The notes under the pieces: model-generated
Database searches by the model: none
The model's input: only the letters and a program-made list of their open reading frames with translations
Told to the model about the DNA's origin: nothing
In this document: piece after piece, positions 6,613 through 10,529 of the stretch
How positions within the stretch are numbered: the stretch's first letter is position 1
Layout: each line of letters starts with the position of its first letter
Program-made: the position numbers and the translations under genes
DNA from: Candidatus Poseidoniaceae archaeon
GTDB taxonomy: Archaea > Thermoplasmatota > Poseidoniia > Poseidoniales > Poseidoniaceae
Direction of reading: 5' to 3'
DNA length: 10,529 nucleotides
NCBI GenBank assembly: GCA_013330015.1
Contig: DUJC01000148.1
Coordinates: 2,701 to 13,229 of the forward strand

Positions 6613-8955
6613 ATGCGCCATCGCCACGTCTTCGCCGTGCTGCTCATGGCACTGTTCTTTTCTGGCGTTGCGCTGACTTCGGTTCAAGGTGTCGAGAATG
6701 TTACCTACGACGCAGGTTATGTTGAGTGGGAGATGGATATGGAGCAACGACTCTATGTTGAAGGCGATGATGCTGAAACCTCCGTCTTGCAACGAGAACG
6801 GCCCGATGCAACCTTGGCATTTGCCGAAATTGATCCAACTTCAAACATCGTTCCTATTTTTTCCTTGACTTCTGAGCCAATCGTCCATTCGATGAAAGGA
6901 ACCATCAACATGACGACCTACTTTAGCGCCTATCTTGTGCCACAATCAGGTTTTGCTCCATCGACAATTTGCAGCAATGCATGGCCCCCCGGCGATGATA
7001 AATCAACAACGCTGTACATGACTGTGAGCATTAGTGGAAATACCGTCTATGACGAATCTGTAACACATATCCTCAATACCTTTGCTTCAAACGACCCACA
7101 GAACTTCTCAGGGCCAATTGTAATGATGGATATCGACTTGAATGAAGGTGATACATTTGCGATTTCATTGAGCGCTCAACACGCATGTGAAGGAACGACT
7201 GCACGCGTCCAGTGGGGCGGCTTTGAGACCAATGCTGGTGGCATCATCATGACGGGCAAGGTGTACGAACCTTCTGCAAGCATACGTGTTGACGCCTCTC
7301 GAAGAGCGCACATCGAATTTTCTCCAACTTTACCATGGGGAGAAAGTGACGTCCTTATGGATGGAAACGGAGATTACGCTGTATCATGGGTCTTGCGTGG
7401 ACCAATGGATGATGACGTGAAAACCAACCGTGACCGCGACATGGTCATGGAGAGTTCCATCGGCAGAATCCGAATGGAACGCAGCCTCGGAAACAATGAG
7501 ACTGCATGGATTTGGACCGGGAAAGAAGTGCTTCAAAGAGGAACGTCAAATCTTGAAGTTTGTGTCAAGACGTCGAGTGGGAACCCAAATGCTGATTGTC
7601 ATGCATTTGGTATCATTCGGTTTGAAGTAAAAGGAGAATCTGATGGCTTCGCGAGCTCGGGTTTGTGGCTGAGTTTGACAACAATTGCCTGCTTCCTGGG
7701 TTTTACCTTCAAAGGATTCAATGCAGACCCACCCATACCACTTCCAATTCTCATCGCCTTGTTGATTATGGCACTCCTGATGTTACCGGTTGGCTTCTCT
7801 GTATCCAACCTGAATACAGAGGCGCAACTCAACGACAATGCACGCATTATCGATGCTGAATTGAAATCTTCTGGTGCAGAATTCACAACGTTGTCAGAAC
7901 TCATGGGCGATGCTAATGTTCTCGCCATTGGAGCGATTGCACCAGGATCGGAATCCGCTCGAGATCAAGCAAATGAACTGGAATTGTTGCTTGGACAACG
8001 CAACGATGTCGCTGTTGTGCAAATCGTGATTGGAGATGATTCGATGATGAGCGATGTCGATGCCTATCGCTCATCCATCAACGGCAGTTGGCCCATTGTT
8101 CTTGATTACAATCAAGAGTTTGTATCAACCTCCCCCACTGGGAATGCAGATTCATTGATTCTTGTCGATAGCAGCATGCACGTCACATGGAGCCAGTCGC
8201 CGACCGGTGGTGCAAAGGCCATGAACGATGCCATCGATGGAATTGAAGGCGGTGGCCCTACGAGCCTCATGACCTATTTTTCAGTCCTGTTCCCAACTGG
8301 TTTGTTCCTCATCTTCCTTGCCCTTCCACGGCAAGGTTGGACAAAACCAGAGGAACCATTGCCTCCTGGAGCTCTTTGGGCAAGCATTGTTATCGCAGGT
8401 GGAATAGGTGCTATCGTGATTCACCTTCCTGCCTTGCTTGTAAGTCTACTCCCAATAAGCGCATCATTCACCTACATCGTTTCCATCATCATGTTTGTCT
8501 GGTTTGCCTTCATGTGTGCTATGACACTACGGCGCGGTTCTCCTTACGAAGCTGAGGTGATCGGCTCCTTCATCCACAAGATGACTCCTACGTCGTTCCA
8601 ACAGTGGCGTCCGAGAGAAGACATGCAACGAGATGTGTTCCTAGGGGTATTCATAGGATGGCTGTCTTGGATGGTAGAGCCAAGTCTCGTTGCACAAGGC
8701 GTTGGAGCGGCAGCATTGAACGGAGGAATGGGAATCCTCTTTGCAGTTCTTTTACTCCTTGGTAACGTGTTAATCGCTGGAATCACCATTCTTGTCCTTC
8801 GATTCATTGCCTCTTGGGGAGGACCATTTTCCAACATCTTCGGCCGTATCGGGGCAGATACTTTCGCTCGCTTCATGGGACTTGTCTTACTTCCAGTCAG
8901 TCTCTGGGCGACCACCAACAGTGTTCTAGCCCTCTTCTCGGTTGGTGTGTTCTAG
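6613..8955 (+). CDS. Large secreted/multi-pass membrane protein with cysteine-free thioredoxin-like domain
   Basis: A 780-aa protein I cannot assign to a named family. Order: signal peptide or anchor at 1-25 (RHRHVFAVLLMALFFSG); a beta-rich, acidic extracytoplasmic region at about 26-345 with four Cys that could form disulfides; TM1 at about 351-370; TM2 at about 378-396; a thioredoxin/TlpA-like domain at about 435-530; then about six more helices from 553 to the C-terminus. The thioredoxin-like call rests on pattern: a strand (NVLAIGAI), helix (ARDQANELELLLGQR), strand (DVAVVQIVIGDD), PIVLDYNQEF, then SLILVDSSMHVTW. The CxxC position reads about S446-A449 and the region has no Cys, so it cannot be a thiol oxidoreductase. 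I start at ATG 6613, where the signal peptide begins, 41 bases after the DUF92 stop; a GTG at 6544 would overlap that gene. Confidence 0.75.
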   Translation: MRHRHVFAVLLMALFFSGVALTSVQGVENVTYDAGYVEWEMDMEQRLYVEGDDAETSVLQRERPDATLAFAEIDPTSNIVPIFSLTSEPIVHSMKGTINMTTYFSAYLVPQSGFAPSTICSNAWPPGDDKSTTLYMTVSISGNTVYDESVTHILNTFASNDPQNFSGPIVMMDIDLNEGDTFAISLSAQHACEGTTARVQWGGFETNAGGIIMTGKVYEPSASIRVDASRRAHIEFSPTLPWGESDVLMDGNGDYAVSWVLRGPMDDDVKTNRDRDMVMESSIGRIRMERSLGNNETAWIWTGKEVLQRGTSNLEVCVKTSSGNPNADCHAFGIIRFEVKGESDGFASSGLWLSLTTIACFLGFTFKGFNADPPIPLPILIALLIMALLMLPVGFSVSNLNTEAQLNDNARIIDAELKSSGAEFTTLSELMGDANVLAIGAIAPGSESARDQANELELLLGQRNDVAVVQIVIGDDSMMSDVDAYRSSINGSWPIVLDYNQEFVSTSPTGNADSLILVDSSMHVTWSQSPTGGAKAMNDAIDGIEGGGPTSLMTYFSVLFPTGLFLIFLALPRQGWTKPEEPLPPGALWASIVIAGGIGAIVIHLPALLVSLLPISASFTYIVSIIMFVWFAFMCAMTLRRGSPYEAEVIGSFIHKMTPTSFQQWRPREDMQRDVFLGVFIGWLSWMVEPSLVAQGVGAAALNGGMGILFAVLLLLGNVLIAGITILVLRFIASWGGPFSNIFGRIGADTFARFMGLVLLPVSLWATTNSVLALFSVGVF

Positions 8956-8993
8956 AGAAGCCTTCATGAGGGTTGATGTGAACTTGTTGGAAT

Positions 8994-9893
8994 ATGTTTC
9001 CACAACAGCCTACATGGTCCAATTCACGAATCAGTTTGATGCAACGTTGCCCGAGGGCATTCGTTCTGCGATACGCTCTTGCTCAAGTTTCGAGACATCA
9101 TGAACGCGGAGAGATTCTTTCCATAGCGTTTCAAATTCAAACGCCATGGATACTTTTACATCAAACAATACGTGAAGTGGTTCATGACTATGTCGAAGAC
9201 CATGTCAATGGAACCGTATGGTCGAATGGCCTCATAGGTTCGCGATTTAAAATGGATTATGAAAAAGCAATGCAAATGAGGAATCAACTTATCGAGCGAA
9301 TTCAAGCTCACAATCACCATACATCGTTTCAAAAAAGACAACCAGAGCAGCACCTGATCGATATGGGAATAAAGACATGCATCAAACTCACGCAACATCC
9401 AGTATTTCAGAATCTACTCGTTCAAGGCTCCATCGAACGCATAGAATTGACGACACCGATAAGTTACGGGAGATGGAAACTCTACTCCGCTCCTGACTTC
9501 GTACATCATGGACCAAAAGGCAAATCATTGATCAAACTCAATCTGTACGGCCTGCCTTCCAGAAACAACCGAGAACGACAAGCAGCATTGACTCGTTTGT
9601 ATGGGAATCATGATTCAACCGTTGTATTGTTTTCATTGAAAGAGAGAAAGTGGATTGTCAATAGGATAACACCCATGAACAATCAAGTCCAAGAATCCCT
9701 CAACCTTGTTGCAAACGATGTTGAGAAAATGGAGTCCATTCTCTCATTAGTTGGAAGAAATAACGACTTGAGCTTGATTCCTCTAGCAGATTCCTATCGA
9801 TCTTGTATGCATTGCAACGTTCGATTTCTTTGCCCATCGCAGCATGGCCTTGAGAAAGCCAAGGTTGAACAAAGAACGCTCATGTGTCAATAA
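8994..9893 (+). CDS. PD-(D/E)XK nuclease-fold protein with Cas4/AddB-type Fe-S cysteines, apparently degenerate active site
   Basis: A 299-aa protein resembling the RecB/AddB/Cas4 branch of PD-(D/E)XK nucleases. Visible: N-terminal SNSRISLMQRCPRAF with C19; H56 in WILLHQTIREVV at the usual motif-I histidine; IERIELTTPI; APDF with D168; Q196 in the QxxxY-like region; and C-terminal C271-x2-C274-x5-C280-P. One N-terminal plus three C-terminal cysteines in this spacing is the 4Fe-4S arrangement of AddB, Cas4 and Dna2. The strand that should read like IxDWKTG reads LIKLNLYG (179-186), lacking both the Asp/Glu and the Lys, so cleavage may be lost. Active relatives trim or resect DNA ends in repair or CRISPR adaptation; here a DNA-binding or structural role is an inference. 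There is no cas gene nearby. It lies 38 bases after the previous gene on the same strand. Confidence 0.65.
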   Translation: MFPQQPTWSNSRISLMQRCPRAFVLRYALAQVSRHHERGEILSIAFQIQTPWILLHQTIREVVHDYVEDHVNGTVWSNGLIGSRFKMDYEKAMQMRNQLIERIQAHNHHTSFQKRQPEQHLIDMGIKTCIKLTQHPVFQNLLVQGSIERIELTTPISYGRWKLYSAPDFVHHGPKGKSLIKLNLYGLPSRNNRERQAALTRLYGNHDSTVVLFSLKERKWIVNRITPMNNQVQESLNLVANDVEKMESILSLVGRNNDLSLIPLADSYRSCMHCNVRFLCPSQHGLEKAKVEQRTLMCQ

Positions 9894-9930
9894 CGGGATT
9901 TCCTACGCTGCATTCATATACTCTCGGCGA

Positions 9931-9940
9931 CATATTTTAA
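9931..9940 (+). promoter_or_regulatory. Archaeal TATA-like promoter box for the 133-aa gene or its leader RNA
   Basis: CATATTTTAA at 9931-9940 is the best TATA-type box in the window, in the largest gap between plus-strand genes (9894-10049). Archaeal transcription usually starts about 25 bases downstream, predicting a start near 9960-9965, just before the structured segment at 9971. A second AT-rich patch, CATATA at 9915-9920, could also serve. Confidence 0.5.
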
Positions 9941-9970
9941 CCACCTGTGGGCGATTCTATGCAGTAACGA

Positions 9971-10040
9971 CCTCTGATACCCGGATTAAAAGATCTACCT
10001 TTGGCGGAGACGCTTTACGTCTCTGCGCCGGAATCAGGGG
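9971..10040 (+). ncRNA. Potentially structured 70-nt RNA or 5' leader upstream of the 133-aa gene
   Basis: A closing helix can form between CCTCTGAT (9971-9978) and ATCAGGGG (10033-10040): 8 bp with one G-T wobble. Inside, GAGACG (10007-10012) pairs with CGTCTC (10018-10023) over the loop CTTTA, extended after a 2-base bulge by GGCG (10003-10006) with CGCC (10026-10029). A weaker arm around GAT/ATC (9984-9986 with 9993-9995) would make a three-way junction; CCGG at 9981-9984 with 10028-10031 is a competing pairing. The element ends 9 bases before the ATG at 10050 and follows a TATA-like box at the right distance. It matches no riboswitch class I know, and it lacks a T-arm, so it is not a tRNA. 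It could be a cis-regulatory leader or a separate small RNA. Confidence 0.4.
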
Positions 10041-10049
10041 TAATGTATT

Positions 10050-10451
10050 ATGAGTAATAATAAGAAAAACACAGGACGCAAGACACGGAAGAATCGACGT
10101 AATCGTGACCTCAAATTCGTCAGGGTACCGATCCTCGACGAGAGCGGGAAGAAGATTGGCGAACGAGAGGCCCAAGTTCCACTTGACTTCAAGACGGAAC
10201 AGACTGAAGTTCATCGTACAGATGCAACGGTCATCAACAACCCTCCTAAGGAGCACCTACCATGTTGTACATCGCAAGATGCCATCGATCGGAAAAACCA
10301 ATCGATGCTGAGGGAAATCCGAAAATGGCCAGTTCGACGTGAGTGGAACAACCGTACTGGTCAGTACGAGGTTGTCATACCACCGGGTTTCCGAAATAAA
10401 CATTGGAAACACATGGGTCACTTTCTTCAGTTTCTGGACACTCTAAAGTGA
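10050..10451 (+). CDS. Basic protein of unknown function, 133 aa
   Basis: A 133-codon frame from ATG at 10050 to TGA at 10449-10451. The first 20 residues are almost all polar and basic (KKNTGRKTRKNRRNRDLK), typical of a nucleic-acid-binding tail. A short beta-type segment follows (FVRVPILDESGKKIGEREAQVPLDF), then a polar middle part with a Cys pair at 72-73 (PCCTS) and a Trp/Arg/Lys-rich C-terminal half (REIRKWPVRREWNNRTGQYEVVIPP). There is no signal peptide or membrane helix. I do not recognise the family; binding to RNA, DNA or the ribosome is an inference from charge. No Shine-Dalgarno sequence precedes the ATG; instead there is a potentially structured leader with its own promoter, so it is probably transcribed independently of the nuclease-fold gene. 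Confidence 0.6.
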   Translation: MSNNKKNTGRKTRKNRRNRDLKFVRVPILDESGKKIGEREAQVPLDFKTEQTEVHRTDATVINNPPKEHLPCCTSQDAIDRKNQSMLREIRKWPVRREWNNRTGQYEVVIPPGFRNKHWKHMGHFLQFLDTLK

Positions 10452-10474
10452 TCCAGAACTTGCACAAAAAGGCC

Positions 10475-10495
10475 GCCGAAAGCCTTGGATTCGGC
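10475..10495 (+). other. Hairpin in the 3' region of the 133-aa gene
   Basis: GCCGAA (10475-10480) and TTCGGC (10490-10495) form a 6-bp stem with a 9-base loop, starting 23 bases after the stop codon. No T-run follows, so a standard archaeal oligo-T terminator is not indicated. The rest of 10452-10529 holds nothing else I can support as a feature. Confidence 0.3.
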
Positions 10496-10529
10496 CCCAT
10501 TCAGTGTAAGCTATAGGCGATACTCTAAG

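Noticed and set aside
9971..10040. Possible tRNA (about 70 nt with an acceptor-like 8-bp helix)
   Set aside because: There is no T-arm with GTTC-type loop, no D-arm signature, and no anticodon stem-loop of the right size on either strand.
10444..10529. Possible C-terminal end of a convergent minus-strand gene entering from the right edge
   Set aside because: A minus frame is open from the edge to TAG at 10444-10446, but it gives only about 28 residues with no recognisable motif and overlaps the 133-aa gene.
1..10529. CRISPR arrays, insertion sequences or other mobile elements
   Set aside because: No regularly spaced repeats, transposase-like proteins or long terminal inverted repeats were seen; the Cas4-like gene has no cas neighbours.

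Overview
This window looks like chromosomal DNA from a planktonic archaeon, most plausibly Marine Group II/Poseidoniales. That placement is inference from protein flavour: a DUF92 membrane protein, a PrsW-type protease, a large secreted/membrane protein of the kind common in these genomes, archaeal-style AT-rich promoter boxes, and few good Shine-Dalgarno sequences at start codons. There is no rRNA, ribosomal protein or other phylogenetic marker, so it should be tested by search. I see no mobile element, CRISPR array or tRNA.

Layout. (1) Positions 1-1574, minus strand: a 200-aa acidic protein of unknown function, followed 48 bases later by an RND/MMPL-superfamily exporter that runs off the left edge. 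(2) Positions 1676-3882, plus strand: methionine sulfoxide reductase A, then a group-1 (ALDH4-type) L-glutamate-gamma-semialdehyde dehydrogenase, the second step of proline catabolism. (3) Positions 3864-4339, minus strand: two small genes with an ATGA stop/start overlap (56 aa and 102 aa, the second a two-helix membrane protein), tail-to-tail with the dehydrogenase. (4) Positions 4365-8955, plus strand: a PrsW-family intramembrane metalloprotease, a DUF92/TMEM19-family membrane protein (the family of plant phytyl-phosphate kinase VTE6), and a 780-aa multi-pass protein with a secreted N-terminal domain and what looks like a cysteine-free thioredoxin-like domain. (5) Positions 8994-10451, plus strand: a Cas4/AddB/RecB-like PD-(D/E)XK protein that keeps its four iron-sulfur cysteines but seems to have lost the (D/E)xK catalytic pair, then an archaeal-type promoter, a 70-nt potentially structured leader and a basic 133-aa unknown protein.

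How the genes fit together. Most of the window is envelope biology (exporter, protease, DUF92 protein, thioredoxin-like membrane protein, small membrane protein) plus oxidative repair and amino-acid catabolism. No single pathway links them all. Three places deserve a second look: the structured leader upstream of the 133-aa gene, the apparently catalytically degenerate Fe-S nuclease-fold protein, and the redox-dead thioredoxin-like domain in a large membrane protein. None of these is shown to be a new system; each is a specific, checkable hypothesis.
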